Shown: positions 29,772 through 38,745 of the stretch, one piece after another
How positions within the stretch are numbered: position 1 is the stretch's first letter
Layout: every line of letters starts with the position of its first letter
Translations under genes and position numbers: made by a program
NCBI RefSeq assembly: GCF_003046175.1
Contig: NZ_PZZM01000001.1
Coordinates: 3,799,001-3,863,000, forward strand
Source: Bosea sp. 124
GTDB lineage: Bacteria > Pseudomonadota > Alphaproteobacteria > Rhizobiales > Beijerinckiaceae
DNA length: 64,000 nucleotides
Reading direction: 5' to 3'
Notes under the pieces: model-generated
The model's input: only the letters and a program-made list of their open reading frames with translations
The model's database searches: none
What the model was told of the DNA's origin: nothing

Positions 29772-30857
29772 CTAACCGCCCGCCTTCGACACGACGATGG
29801 TGTCCTGCGGGTGGATGCTGATCTGGACGCGCTCGCCGATCGGCGGGACGCGACGGGCGGCCTCGAAATGGCTGGGTTGGCGCAGGCTGAGCGGCGTGCC
29901 GTCGTCGAGCGCGAGGAAAACGCGCAGGCTCTCGCCCTGGAAGACGATGTCGGTGACGCGGGCCGAGAAGCGGTTGCGCTCGGGCGCGCCCGAGCCGTCC
30001 TCGATCAGGAGCTTTTCGGTCTGTACGGCCAGCACCAACTCGCCCGTGGCGGGCAGGGGCCGGGCCGTCCTGATGACCGAGCCGGCGAGCGAGACGCTGT
30101 CCTGACTGACGCGATCGACCGGCAGCAGCGTCGCCTCGCCGATGAAGCTCGCCACGAAGGCATTGGCGGGGTGATCGTGCAGGCGCTTGGGCTTGTCGAT
30201 CTGGACGAGCTTGCCGTCCTTCAAAATGGCGACGCGGTCGCTCATCGTCAGCGCCTCGCGCTGGTCGTGGGTGACGTAGATGATCGTCGCGCCGAGCCGC
30301 TTGTGGAGCTGGCGCAGTTCGATCTGCATGGTCTCGCGAAGCTGCTTGTCGAGGGCCGAGAGCGGCTCGTCCATCAAGATCAGCCGCGGCTCGAAAATCA
30401 TGGCGCGGGCGAGCGCGACGCGCTGGCGCTGGCCGCCGGAGAGCTGGCCGATGCCGCGCTCCTCGTACCCGGCGAGATCGACCATCGCCAGTGCGGCGCG
30501 CACCCTCTCGGCATAGCTCGATTTCGGCAGGCGCCGTGCCCGCAGCGGGAAGGCGACGTTCTCGCCGACGCTCATATGCGGGAAGAGGGCGTAGTTTTGA
30601 AAGACGATGCCGATGTCGCGCTTGTGCGGCGGGGTGAAGGTGACGTCGCGACCGCCGAACAGGATCTGGCCGGCGGAAGGCTGAACGAAGCCGCCCAGAA
30701 TCCCGAGAAGCGTCGTCTTGCCGGAGCCGGAGGGGCCAAGCAGCGAGACGAATTCCTGCGGGGCGATGTCGAGCGAGACGTCGTCCAGCGCCCGCACCGA
30801 TCCGTAGATCTTGCTGGCCGACCGGATCTCGACGCGTTCGCCGCCACTTTTCGCCAT
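29772..30857 (-). CDS. ABC transporter ATP-binding protein, PotA type
   Basis: A 361-residue ATPase. Walker A GPSGSGKTTLLG, signature LSGGQRQRVALARAM, Walker B LILMDEPLSALD and switch histidine THDQREAL are intact. The C-terminal quarter is a TOBE regulatory domain, as in PotA. GGGAG precedes the ATG at 30857. It is the first gene of a six-gene operon: ATPase, HAD, FAD oxidase, binding protein, two permeases. Confidence 0.94.
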   Translation of the reverse strand: MAKSGGERVEIRSASKIYGSVRALDDVSLDIAPQEFVSLLGPSGSGKTTLLGILGGFVQPSAGQILFGGRDVTFTPPHKRDIGIVFQNYALFPHMSVGENVAFPLRARRLPKSSYAERVRAALAMVDLAGYEERGIGQLSGGQRQRVALARAMIFEPRLILMDEPLSALDKQLRETMQIELRQLHKRLGATIIYVTHDQREALTMSDRVAILKDGKLVQIDKPKRLHDHPANAFVASFIGEATLLPVDRVSQDSVSLAGSVIRTARPLPATGELVLAVQTEKLLIEDGSGAPERNRFSARVTDIVFQGESLRVFLALDDGTPLSLRQPSHFEAARRVPPIGERVQISIHPQDTIVVSKAGG

Positions 30858-30925
30858 TGCCTGCTCCCGTTGCGATACAGCGACACCGCGCAAGCGCGTG
30901 GGCAAAGACGGTTTCCGGACCAGCC

Positions 30926-30942
30926 CATAAGTCGATCTTATG
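30926..30942. promoter_or_regulatory. LysR-type dyad between importer operon and LysR gene
   Basis: CATAAG-N5-CTTATG is a perfect dyad with T-N11-A geometry, the usual LysR box. It lies about 70 bases in front of the ATPase gene and about 145 bases before the divergent LysR gene. The same dyad occurs at 47221-47237. Confidence 0.6.
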
Positions 30943-31087
30943 TAGCTGGTGCCTCGACCGATCCGCCGCCCGGCAACGCGGACCCCTTCGTGCCCGTCGC
31001 CGCAAGCTGCATTCGACAGGGGTATCAAAGGGATTTGCGGAGCCGGCGGCAATTGCCAAATAATCAGGATATGCATAACCTGATGTA

Positions 31088-32038
31088 ATGTCAGACCTGC
31101 GCCGCATGGTGTCTTCGAGCAACGCGCTCTTCGTCTTCGAAGCGGCGGCGCGCAGCGGCAGTTTTACACGCGCTGCCGAAGAGCTGAACGTCACGCAGCC
31201 GGCGGTGAGCCGCATGCTGTCGCGCTTCGAGGGGTACCTCGGATTGCGCCTGTTCGAGCGCAACGGAAAGGGGGCCGTGCTGACGCCTGAGGGTGAAATC
31301 CTCTATCGCAGGGTCGCGGATGGCTTCCGCAGCATCGAAGCAGGCCTGCGCGAGGTCGAGCAATTGCGCGGCGGCAAGGAGACGGTGACGATCTCGGTGT
31401 CATCGGCCTTCACCACGCATTGGCTGATGCCGCGCATGGACCGTTTCCAGCAGCGCTTTCCGAGCGTCGACCTCCGCTTCCAGATGATTGCGGGGTCGTT
31501 GCGCGGGGTGGTCGAGAATGTCGATCTCGGGATGCGCTTCGTCGCGGTCGACGAGCCTGTCCCGGCCGAGGCGCTGGTGATCCGCGAAGTCATGCTGCCG
31601 GTGTGCAGCCCGGGCTATCGTTGCGAGCCGGGGGCGGCCGAGCAGGCGGCGAGCGGCAACACCGTGATCCAGCTGACCGATTCCCCGACCGACTGGGCAA
31701 GCCAGAATACGCCCTTCGCCACCGGCCGGTCTGGACCGGACAAGGCCCTAAGCTTTTCGGACTACGCCGTCGTGGTGCAGGCGGCGTTGCTCGGGCAGGG
31801 CGTTGCCTTCGGCTGGATCACCGTGATCTCGCATGCGCTGAAGTCGGGTGCACTGGTCCCGGCGGGCGGCCGTCTCACGGTCGGCGAGCGCCTCTGCGTC
31901 CTGCTGACCCCGCGCAACCGGCCGGCGCGGCCGATCGTGCGCGACATCCGCGACTGGATGGTCGCTGAACTGCTGGCGGAAATCGCCGCGATCGACAGGC
32001 TCTATCCGGCGCTCGGGCTGAAGGCTGCTGTGGCGTGA
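31088..32038 (+). CDS. LysR-family transcription regulator (GcvA-like)
   Basis: A 316-residue regulator. The helix-turn-helix is FEAAARSGSFTRAAEELNVT and QPAVSRMLSRFE; the effector-binding domain follows with SVSSAFTTHWLMPRMDRFQQ, like the GcvA group. It is divergent from the polyamine-type importer operon and probably controls it through the dyad at 30926-30942. Confidence 0.9.
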   Translation: MSDLRRMVSSSNALFVFEAAARSGSFTRAAEELNVTQPAVSRMLSRFEGYLGLRLFERNGKGAVLTPEGEILYRRVADGFRSIEAGLREVEQLRGGKETVTISVSSAFTTHWLMPRMDRFQQRFPSVDLRFQMIAGSLRGVVENVDLGMRFVAVDEPVPAEALVIREVMLPVCSPGYRCEPGAAEQAASGNTVIQLTDSPTDWASQNTPFATGRSGPDKALSFSDYAVVVQAALLGQGVAFGWITVISHALKSGALVPAGGRLTVGERLCVLLTPRNRPARPIVRDIRDWMVAELLAEIAAIDRLYPALGLKAAVA

Positions 32039-32048
32039 GCGAGCCCGC

Positions 32049-33524
32049 TCAAACGCCGATATCGATCAGCACGGTCTTGTGCCGGAGATTGGCTTCCACC
32101 GCCTGGCGGCCGAGATCCTTGCCGATGCCAGAACTCTTGTAGCCGCCGGTCGGCAGGATGAAGTCGAGCGTGCGGTTGTAGCGGTTGATCCAGACCGTGC
32201 CGGCCTTCAAGGCGCGCATCGCCCGCAGGCCGCGGCCGAGATCGGCGGTGTAGACGCCGGCCGCGAGCCCGTATTCGGGATGATCGGCCAGCGCGAGGCC
32301 CTCCGCCTCGTCGTCGAAGGCCTGGATCGTCAGTACGGGGCCGAAGACCTCCTCGCGCACGGCAGCCGTCGCGGCCGTGACGTTGGCGAGCAGCGTCGGC
32401 TGGTAGAAGGCGCCACCATACCCCTCGATGCGCCCGCCGCCCATGAGGCATTCGGCGCCCTGCCGGCTGCTCTCGGCGAGGATGCGGTCGATGCGCCGTG
32501 CCTGCAGTTCCGAGATGATCGGCGCGTAGCCGGTGTCAGCTTTCCAGGTCGGGCCGGGCTTCACGCCACCGAGCTTCGCCTTCAGCCGATCGATGAGCTC
32601 GGCCATGACTGCGCGCTGCACGATCAGGCGTGAGCCGGCAACGCAGGCCTGGCCGGCATTGGCCAGCAGCGAACCGGCGATGCAGCCGGCGGCCTTCTCC
32701 AGATCGGCATCGGCGAAGACAAGCTGCGGGCTCTTGCCGCCGAGTTCGAGCGTCACCGGCTTGATGCCGCTTTCGGCTGCTGCCTTCATCACCGCGACGC
32801 CGGTCCGGGTCGAGCCGGTGAAGGAGAACTTGGCGATGCCGGGATGGCGCGAGAGCGCGTCGCCCGTTACCGCGCCGGTACCTTGCACGACGTTGAAGAT
32901 GCCGGCGGGAATGCCGGCCTCGACCGCGAGTTCCGCCAGTCGCACGGTCGAGAAGGGCGTCAGTTCCGAGGGCTTGAGCACGATGGCGTTGCCGGCGGCG
33001 AGCGCCGGGCCGACCTTCCAGGAGGCCATGCTGAGCGGGAAATTCCAGGGCGTGATCGCGCCGACGACGCCATAGGGCTCGGACACGATCAGGCCGAGAT
33101 GGTCGCTGCGGGTGGCGGCGACGTCGCCGCCGAGCTTGTCAGCCCATTCCGAGAAGAAGCGGATGCCCTCCGCGACGCTGGCGACATCGCCGGTAATGGC
33201 CTGGACGATCGGCCGGGTCGAGCCCAGCGCCTCGAGCCGGCCGAGTTCGACAGCGCGCTCCTCGATCAGCTCGGCCCAGCGGCGCATGGCGCGGGCGCGT
33301 TCGCGCGGCGGGCGGCTGGCCCATCCGCTGCGCGCGACGGCCTGCGTCGCATTCGTCACGGCGCGATCGACGGTATCGGCCGTCGCGACCGGCAGCTCGG
33401 CATAGTCGACGAGATCGGAGGGGCGGGCGACCGGAATGCGGTCCCCGGCCGGCACCGTCTCGCCGCCGATGTAATGGCCGGTGGCGAAGGCGATCGAGTC
33501 CGGCGCGAAGTCGGCGGTCGTCAC
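32049..33524 (-). CDS. NAD(P)-dependent aldehyde dehydrogenase
   Basis: A 491-residue dehydrogenase. GAITPWNFPLSMASWKVGPA, the glutamate in VTLELGGKSPQL and the catalytic cysteine in NAGQACVAGSRL are intact. It would oxidise the aldehyde made by an amine oxidase or transaminase. It starts with GTG overlapping the upstream HAD stop (GTGA), so the two are coupled. It ends ten bases from the convergent LysR gene. Confidence 0.94.
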   Translation of the reverse strand: MTTADFAPDSIAFATGHYIGGETVPAGDRIPVARPSDLVDYAELPVATADTVDRAVTNATQAVARSGWASRPPRERARAMRRWAELIEERAVELGRLEALGSTRPIVQAITGDVASVAEGIRFFSEWADKLGGDVAATRSDHLGLIVSEPYGVVGAITPWNFPLSMASWKVGPALAAGNAIVLKPSELTPFSTVRLAELAVEAGIPAGIFNVVQGTGAVTGDALSRHPGIAKFSFTGSTRTGVAVMKAAAESGIKPVTLELGGKSPQLVFADADLEKAAGCIAGSLLANAGQACVAGSRLIVQRAVMAELIDRLKAKLGGVKPGPTWKADTGYAPIISELQARRIDRILAESSRQGAECLMGGGRIEGYGGAFYQPTLLANVTAATAAVREEVFGPVLTIQAFDDEAEGLALADHPEYGLAAGVYTADLGRGLRAMRALKAGTVWINRYNRTLDFILPTGGYKSSGIGKDLGRQAVEANLRHKTVLIDIGV

Positions 33525-34189
33525 AGTCCGACCAGACCCGGCAACTGCGCGATGCTGGAGATCTCCGTGTAGCCGTAGAAGTCGATGCCGGGCTCATGGC
33601 CGCGATTCACGAAGACGCGTCGGCCGATCTTCATGTCATAGGCGGTCATCAGGTCGTAGCGCAGGCTCGATGAGCAGTGCATGACGTCAGCCGGCGCACA
33701 GCCGAGGCTGTCGAACATATACTCGAAAGCGCGCTGCAGCGGCTTGTAGGCCTGCGCCTCCTGCGCCGTATAGGCGGCATGGAAGGGCGCGCCGAGCTTG
33801 GCCACCGAATGCGGGATCAGGTCGGTCATCGAGTTCGAGAGCACGACCAGCGGAATCTTGCCGCCGATCGTCGCCAGGCCGCCGGGCACATCGGGATGCG
33901 GGATCCAGCTCGGAATCTCAGCATAGATTGCTGCGGCATCAGCCGGGTCGAAGGGGATGTTCCAGGCCTTGCAGCTCCGCTCGACGGCGTTGTCGATCAC
34001 CTCATCGAAGGGCTTCCAAGCGCCGAGAACCTCGTCGAGGCGATAGCCACGGAAGCTTTCGAGAAAGCCCTCGAGCACGGGGCGCGCGAGCCTGTCGCCA
34101 TAAACCCGGCGCGCGGCGGGCCCCATCTGGAAGTCAATCAGCGTGCCGTAGCAGTCGAAGGTGATGAATTTCGGCCGCCAGGTGGTCAT
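33521..34189 (-). CDS. HAD-superfamily hydrolase, haloacid dehalogenase type II
   Basis: A 222-residue protein with all main type II motifs: FDCYGTLIDFQ (nucleophile D plus Y), VVLSNSMTDLI (S/N pair), the lysine in AYKPLQRAF, and HCSSSLRYDL. This set is closer to true L-2-haloacid dehalogenases than the HAD at 29020. The natural substrate is unknown; the position before the aldehyde dehydrogenase and after amine-oxidase genes suggests a part in the same pathway. Confidence 0.87.
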   Translation of the reverse strand: MTTWRPKFITFDCYGTLIDFQMGPAARRVYGDRLARPVLEGFLESFRGYRLDEVLGAWKPFDEVIDNAVERSCKAWNIPFDPADAAAIYAEIPSWIPHPDVPGGLATIGGKIPLVVLSNSMTDLIPHSVAKLGAPFHAAYTAQEAQAYKPLQRAFEYMFDSLGCAPADVMHCSSSLRYDLMTAYDMKIGRRVFVNRGHEPGIDFYGYTEISSIAQLPGLVGL

Positions 34190-34349
34190 GGGTCCGCTCG
34201 CTTGCTTGGAGGGCGGACGATGTGCCGCCGATGGCCTGAGCCTAGCGGTGCAGCGTGGCGGCTGGCGCGCATTTCCGGGGGGGGCCGCCCAAGATTATGC
34301 CGATCGCAGCGGCTGCCGCAGCATGGATTGCTGCCTCGCTCGCGCGGCG

Positions 34350-35672
34350 TCAGAACTCGCCGACCTCGCCCTGCGAACCGTCGAGCAGGCGGGCATGGCG
34401 GAAGGGGCGGGGATCGACGATCGGCGTGTCGCCGGTGGCGAGGTCCGCCGCGAGATGGCCGGCGCCAGGGCCGAGCCCGAAGCCGTGGCCGCTGAGGCCC
34501 GCCGCCAGGACGAGCCCCTTCAGCCCCACCGTCGGCGAAATCACCGGCACGGCATCTGGAGTGGAATCGATATAGCTGCCCCAGCTTTCGCGCACCGCGA
34601 CGCTTCGCAGCGCCGGCACCAATGCGTGGGCACGTTCGAGCAGGGTCGCGAGCGCCTTGCGGCTTGGCGCCGGATCGAGCACGCGGATGCGCTCGAACGG
34701 GGTTTCCTTGTCCAGGCTCCAGCGGCCGAGTGCCTCGGGGCCGTTGAAGAAGGAGGCGCCGATGCCGAGTTCGACCGCCTTCAGCCGCTTCAGGAACATA
34801 GGCATGAACTGGCGGGCATAGCGGATGCCCTGCGGGGTCAGTTCGAGCGTGCCCTTGCCGCTGATCGCGATGGTGTAGCTGCCGTCGAGGCGGCGGGTCA
34901 GCGCGATTTCGGGCGTATAGAAGGCGTCGAGCCAGGCGGGCGCGATCTCGGTACGCAGGCTGGTGGCGCGGATGCTGGCCTGCGGGAAGACGATGCCGTG
35001 ATGGCGGCAGAAGCCTGACGCCCAGGCGCCGCCCGACAGGATGACCGAGCCGGTGCGGATCATGCCCTTTTCCGTCACCACGCCGGTGACAGCGCCGTTG
35101 GTGACGTCGAGGCCGCGCGCCGCGCAGCCTTGATGAACGGTCGCGCCGAGCTTCCGCGCGCCCAGCGCCAGGACGGGCGCGGCCAGCGCCGGCTCGGCCT
35201 TGCCGTCCGTCACCGAATGCACGCCGCCGAGCCAGTTGCGCCCGGTGCCGGCGGTCATCGCGGAGGTTTCCTTGCCGGTGAGCATGCGCGTCTCGACGCC
35301 GAACTGCCTTGCGGTTTCGCGCCAGCGCTCCCATTGCGTGATTTGCGCAGCGTCGTTGCTGGCATAGACCAGCCCGCAGCGGCGAAAGCCCAGATCCTCG
35401 CCGATCTCCGTGGCAAGGCTGTCCCACATTTCCATCGAGCGGATCGCGAGCGGCAATTCGCGCGCGTCGCGGTTCTGCTGGCGGCACCAGCCCCAGTTTC
35501 GGCTCGACTGTTCGCCGCCGACGACGCCCTTCTCGACGAGGGCGACCGAGCGGCCGCGTTTGGCCAGAAAATAAGCTGCGGCCGCGCCGACGATGCCGCC
35601 GCCGATGACGACGACATCGGCTTCGGCCGGCAGTCGCGCATCGCTGTCGATGCGCTTGATGGTCGGGCTCAT
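34350..35672 (-). CDS. FAD-dependent oxidoreductase (DAO family), tandem paralog 2
   Basis: A 440-residue flavoprotein. DVVVIGGGIVGAAAAYFLAK binds FAD; EQSSRNWGWCRQQNRD and TDGKAEPALA are shared with the paralog at 37185-38513; the C-terminal LSGHGFGLGPGAGHLAADL closes the site. It acts on an amine or N-methylated amino acid, by family. The same-strand order FAD, amidase, FAD, HAD, aldehyde dehydrogenase (38513 down to 32049) suggests one operon. Confidence 0.88.
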   Translation of the reverse strand: MSPTIKRIDSDARLPAEADVVVIGGGIVGAAAAYFLAKRGRSVALVEKGVVGGEQSSRNWGWCRQQNRDARELPLAIRSMEMWDSLATEIGEDLGFRRCGLVYASNDAAQITQWERWRETARQFGVETRMLTGKETSAMTAGTGRNWLGGVHSVTDGKAEPALAAPVLALGARKLGATVHQGCAARGLDVTNGAVTGVVTEKGMIRTGSVILSGGAWASGFCRHHGIVFPQASIRATSLRTEIAPAWLDAFYTPEIALTRRLDGSYTIAISGKGTLELTPQGIRYARQFMPMFLKRLKAVELGIGASFFNGPEALGRWSLDKETPFERIRVLDPAPSRKALATLLERAHALVPALRSVAVRESWGSYIDSTPDAVPVISPTVGLKGLVLAAGLSGHGFGLGPGAGHLAADLATGDTPIVDPRPFRHARLLDGSQGEVGEF

Positions 35673-35743
35673 ATCGGTCTCCGGCAGCTTCGAGCCCGAT
35701 TCTCTAGCGGGCCCGGGCGATGCTGCCTTGGATCATTTTCGCA

Positions 35744-37087
35744 TCATCGGGCCAAAGCGGCCTCGATGCAGGCCGCGATCGCGAACAGCGCCTTGTCGCC
35801 GCTGGTCTCGCCCATCAGCATCAAACCGACCGGAGCCGCGCCGGGCGCGTTGCACGGCAGGCTGATCGAGCAGCGGTCGAGGAAATTGCCCGTGCTCGGA
35901 TTGCGCAACAGCAGCGCGTTCAGCCGGAAATATTCGGCATCCTCGGCGAGTTCGGCAATGCGGGGGGCCACGATCGGGCAGGTCGGCATGAGCAGGGCGT
36001 CATACGGGGCGGTCAGCGCGTCCATGGCCGCGATGATGCGCCGACGCGCCGCGCTCAGCGCGACATAGTCGGCGGCGGTCATGTCGGCGCCCGGCTCGAT
36101 GCGGCTGCGCACGCGCGGATCGTAGAGATCGCCCTTCCGCGCCAGCAGGTCACGGTGCCAGTCGAAGGATTCCGGGCCGGTGAAGCCACCCCGGCTCATG
36201 GCGGGCCCGATGTCGAGCAGGGGCTGGAACGAGACTTCGACGATCAGCGCGCCTTGCGCCTTCAACGTCGCGACCGCACGCTCGAAGGTGGCGGTGACGG
36301 TCGCGTCCATGCCGTCGCGCATGATCTCGCGCGGGATGGCGAGCCTGAGGCCGGCGAGCGGGCGCGACACCGGCAAGACGGGCTCCTCGCCGGCCAGAAT
36401 CGCATCGACGATGGCACAGCAGGAGACGCTGGCGCCGAGTGGCCCGAGCGAATCGAGGCTGGCCGAGAGCGGCACGACGCCGCCCAGCGGCACGCGGCTG
36501 GCCGTCGGCTTGTAGCCGACGATCCCGCAGAGCGCCGCCGGGATGCGGCAGGAACCGCCAGTGTCGCTGCCGAGCGCGACCACCGCCATGCCGTCTGCGA
36601 CCGCGACGGCAGAGCCGGAGGACGAGCCGCCGGGGATGCGGGCTGAGGAGCGGTCCCAAGGGCTGAGCGGCGTGCCGTAATGCGGGTTGGCGCCGATGCC
36701 GGAATAGGCGAATTCGGTCATGTTGGTGCGGCCTACGGGCACGAAGCCGGCGGCCAGCATGCGCGCGATCGTGGGCGCATGGGCCTGCGCCGGAGTAGCA
36801 TCGGCAAGGGCGCGCGAGCCCGCCATGCTGCGTTCTCCGGCGACGTCGTAGAGATCCTTCACCGCGATGGGGATGCCGGCATAGGGGGAGGCCGCGCGGC
36901 CGGCCCGGCGCAGGGCGTCCTGGGCATCGGCCGAAGCGCGGGCGGCTTCGCCCGAGACCGAGATGAAGGCGCGAGCCCCTTCACCGGCGGGGTCGGCGAT
37001 CTTCGCCAGGCATTCCTCGACCAGGCTGCGCGAGGTCACCGCTCCCGTCGCGAGGTCCTCGGCGCAGCCTTGCACGGTTCGCAGCAT
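35744..37087 (-). CDS. Amidase signature family hydrolase
   Basis: A 447-residue amidase. The Ser-cisSer-Lys triad is visible in IAVKDLYDVAG, PGGSSSGSAVAVADG and GSDTGGSCRIPAALCG. It hydrolyses an unknown amide to acid and ammonia. It lies between two paralogous FAD oxidoreductases on the same strand (71 and 97 bases), implying joint use in nitrogen release. It is not close to the AtzE/AtzF group at 56-62 kb, which has different partners. Confidence 0.92.
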   Translation of the reverse strand: MLRTVQGCAEDLATGAVTSRSLVEECLAKIADPAGEGARAFISVSGEAARASADAQDALRRAGRAASPYAGIPIAVKDLYDVAGERSMAGSRALADATPAQAHAPTIARMLAAGFVPVGRTNMTEFAYSGIGANPHYGTPLSPWDRSSARIPGGSSSGSAVAVADGMAVVALGSDTGGSCRIPAALCGIVGYKPTASRVPLGGVVPLSASLDSLGPLGASVSCCAIVDAILAGEEPVLPVSRPLAGLRLAIPREIMRDGMDATVTATFERAVATLKAQGALIVEVSFQPLLDIGPAMSRGGFTGPESFDWHRDLLARKGDLYDPRVRSRIEPGADMTAADYVALSAARRRIIAAMDALTAPYDALLMPTCPIVAPRIAELAEDAEYFRLNALLLRNPSTGNFLDRCSISLPCNAPGAAPVGLMLMGETSGDKALFAIAACIEAALAR

Positions 37088-37184
37088 GATCGTCTCTCCG
37101 CTTTCGTTCAGGCCTCCGGCTTATCGCCACGGCCGACCGAAATCCATGCGTGCCTGCGCATGGGGATCGGTGTCGTCCGTCGCC

Positions 37185-38513
37185 TCACATCAGGCCGGGT
37201 TCGCCGAGGTCGGTGCCGTCGACCAAGCGGCTGTAGCGGAAGGGGTGAGGATCGACGATCGGCGCGTCGCCCGCGACAAGGTCGGCCGCGAGCCGGCCGG
37301 CGGCCGGGCCGATGCCGAAGCCATGGCCCGAGAAGCCGGCGGAGACGTAGAGGCCGGGCAGCTTGTCGATGTCGGAGATCACCGGCACCCAGTCCGGGGT
37401 GAAGTCGATCAGGCCGCCATATTTGTGCACGATCTTCACATCGGCGAGCTGCGGATAGATCTCGCCGATGCGCTTCATTGCGAAGCTGATCAGCTTCTCC
37501 TGCGGCGGCGGATCATAGGTGCGCATGCGCTCGAAGGGCGAGATGCTGTCGTTGCTCCAGCGCATCAGGGCCTCGGGGCCGGCGAAGAAGGTCTTGTCGG
37601 CGCGGATGGTCAGCAGCCTGTGGCGCTTCTTGAAGGTGCGCCAGAACGGCTTCGCATACATCATGCCCTGCGGGCTGAGGCGGAGCAGGCCGCGCCCGCT
37701 GATGCCGATCGTATAGCCGCCGTCGAGGCGCCGCCGAAAGGTGACGTCGGGCGTCGAGATGCCGCCGACCGTGATCTCGGGCGCTGGCGCGGTGAAGAAT
37801 GATGTCGACTGCACACCAGCCAGCGGCATGTCGATGCCGTGATGGCGGCAGAACATCGAGGTCCAGACGCCGCCGGCAACGAGCACCGCGCTCGTCCTGA
37901 TCGTGCCTTTCTCGGTGACGACTGCCGAAACCCGCCCCGCCGAGGTTTCGAGCCCGCGTGCCGCGCAATCCTGATGGATCGTCACGCCGAGCCTGCGGGC
38001 CGCCTCGGCAAAGGCAGGGACCGCCAGCGCCGGCTCCGCCTTGCCGTCCGTCGGCGAATGCACGCCGCCGATCCAGTTCTCGGTCGAGCCCGGCGACATC
38101 GCCTTGGCCTCGGCGGCCGAGAGCACGCGGCTGTGCATCTGCATCTCGCGCGCCTTGTCGATCCAGTTCGACCAGGCATCGAGGTCCGCCTGCTTGGTCG
38201 TGACATAGACCAGGCCGGTGCGGCGGAAGCCGGTGTCGGCGCCCAACTCCTCGTTGAGCCCGTTCCACATCTCGACAGCGCGCTGGGCAAGCGGCAATTC
38301 GCGCAGATCACGGTTCTGCTGGCGGCACCAGCCCCAGTTCCGGCTCGATTGCTCGCCCGCGACATAGCCCTTTTCGACCACGGCCACGGAATGGCCCTTC
38401 TTGGCGAGATGGTAGGCGGCGGTGATGCCGGCGACGCCGCCACCGATGACGACGACATCGGCGGATTGCGGCAGCGTCTCGTCGCTGCGGATACGGGTGA
38501 CCGGGGGCGACAT
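37185..38513 (-). CDS. FAD-dependent oxidoreductase (DAO family), tandem paralog 1
   Basis: A 442-residue flavoprotein, clearly related along its whole length to the protein at 34350: DVVVIGGGVAGITAAYHLAK, EQSSRNWGWCRQQNRDLREL, GGVHSPTDGKAEPALA, and FSGHGFGIGPAAGRLAADL. It is the first gene of the leftward group. Its start faces the divergent binding-protein gene at 38746 with 232 bases between. Confidence 0.88.
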   Translation of the reverse strand: MSPPVTRIRSDETLPQSADVVVIGGGVAGITAAYHLAKKGHSVAVVEKGYVAGEQSSRNWGWCRQQNRDLRELPLAQRAVEMWNGLNEELGADTGFRRTGLVYVTTKQADLDAWSNWIDKAREMQMHSRVLSAAEAKAMSPGSTENWIGGVHSPTDGKAEPALAVPAFAEAARRLGVTIHQDCAARGLETSAGRVSAVVTEKGTIRTSAVLVAGGVWTSMFCRHHGIDMPLAGVQSTSFFTAPAPEITVGGISTPDVTFRRRLDGGYTIGISGRGLLRLSPQGMMYAKPFWRTFKKRHRLLTIRADKTFFAGPEALMRWSNDSISPFERMRTYDPPPQEKLISFAMKRIGEIYPQLADVKIVHKYGGLIDFTPDWVPVISDIDKLPGLYVSAGFSGHGFGIGPAAGRLAADLVAGDAPIVDPHPFRYSRLVDGTDLGEPGLM

Positions 38514-38606
38514 CGGGTTTCAGAATCCTTCGGTAGGGGCTGGCGACGGGACCCCGATACCATCGCATCCCGACAGAAGCCTATGCCAAAGGCGCGGGTT
38601 GAATCG

Positions 38607-38619
38607 GCATATTCTATGC
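38607..38619. promoter_or_regulatory. GCATA-N3-TATGC dyad in a divergent promoter
   Basis: A short AT-rich dyad in the 232-base spacer between the FAD oxidoreductase (leftward) and the binding protein (rightward). The half-site resembles TGCATA at 58177 but with different spacing. A weak candidate operator. Confidence 0.25.
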
Positions 38620-38745
38620 ACCTGCCGCAGACGATCGGTGTTCGATACCGCCAGCGCCGCCTAGCCTGAGAGGAAGGCCGATAATCGGCCAACCGCGATC
38701 ACCTGCCGCAGAAGCAGGCTCATCGCTCATAACGAGGGGTTTCCG

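Noticed and set aside
29020..31263. 747-residue frame ending with the HAD protein
   Set aside because: The upstream part is a frame-shifted shadow of the ABC ATPase. The HAD gene starts at 29721 with its own ribosome site.
35744..37087. Second AtzE or AtzF candidate
   Set aside because: It lacks the AtzF C-terminal domain and has no DUF4089 neighbour, so it is only called a generic amidase.
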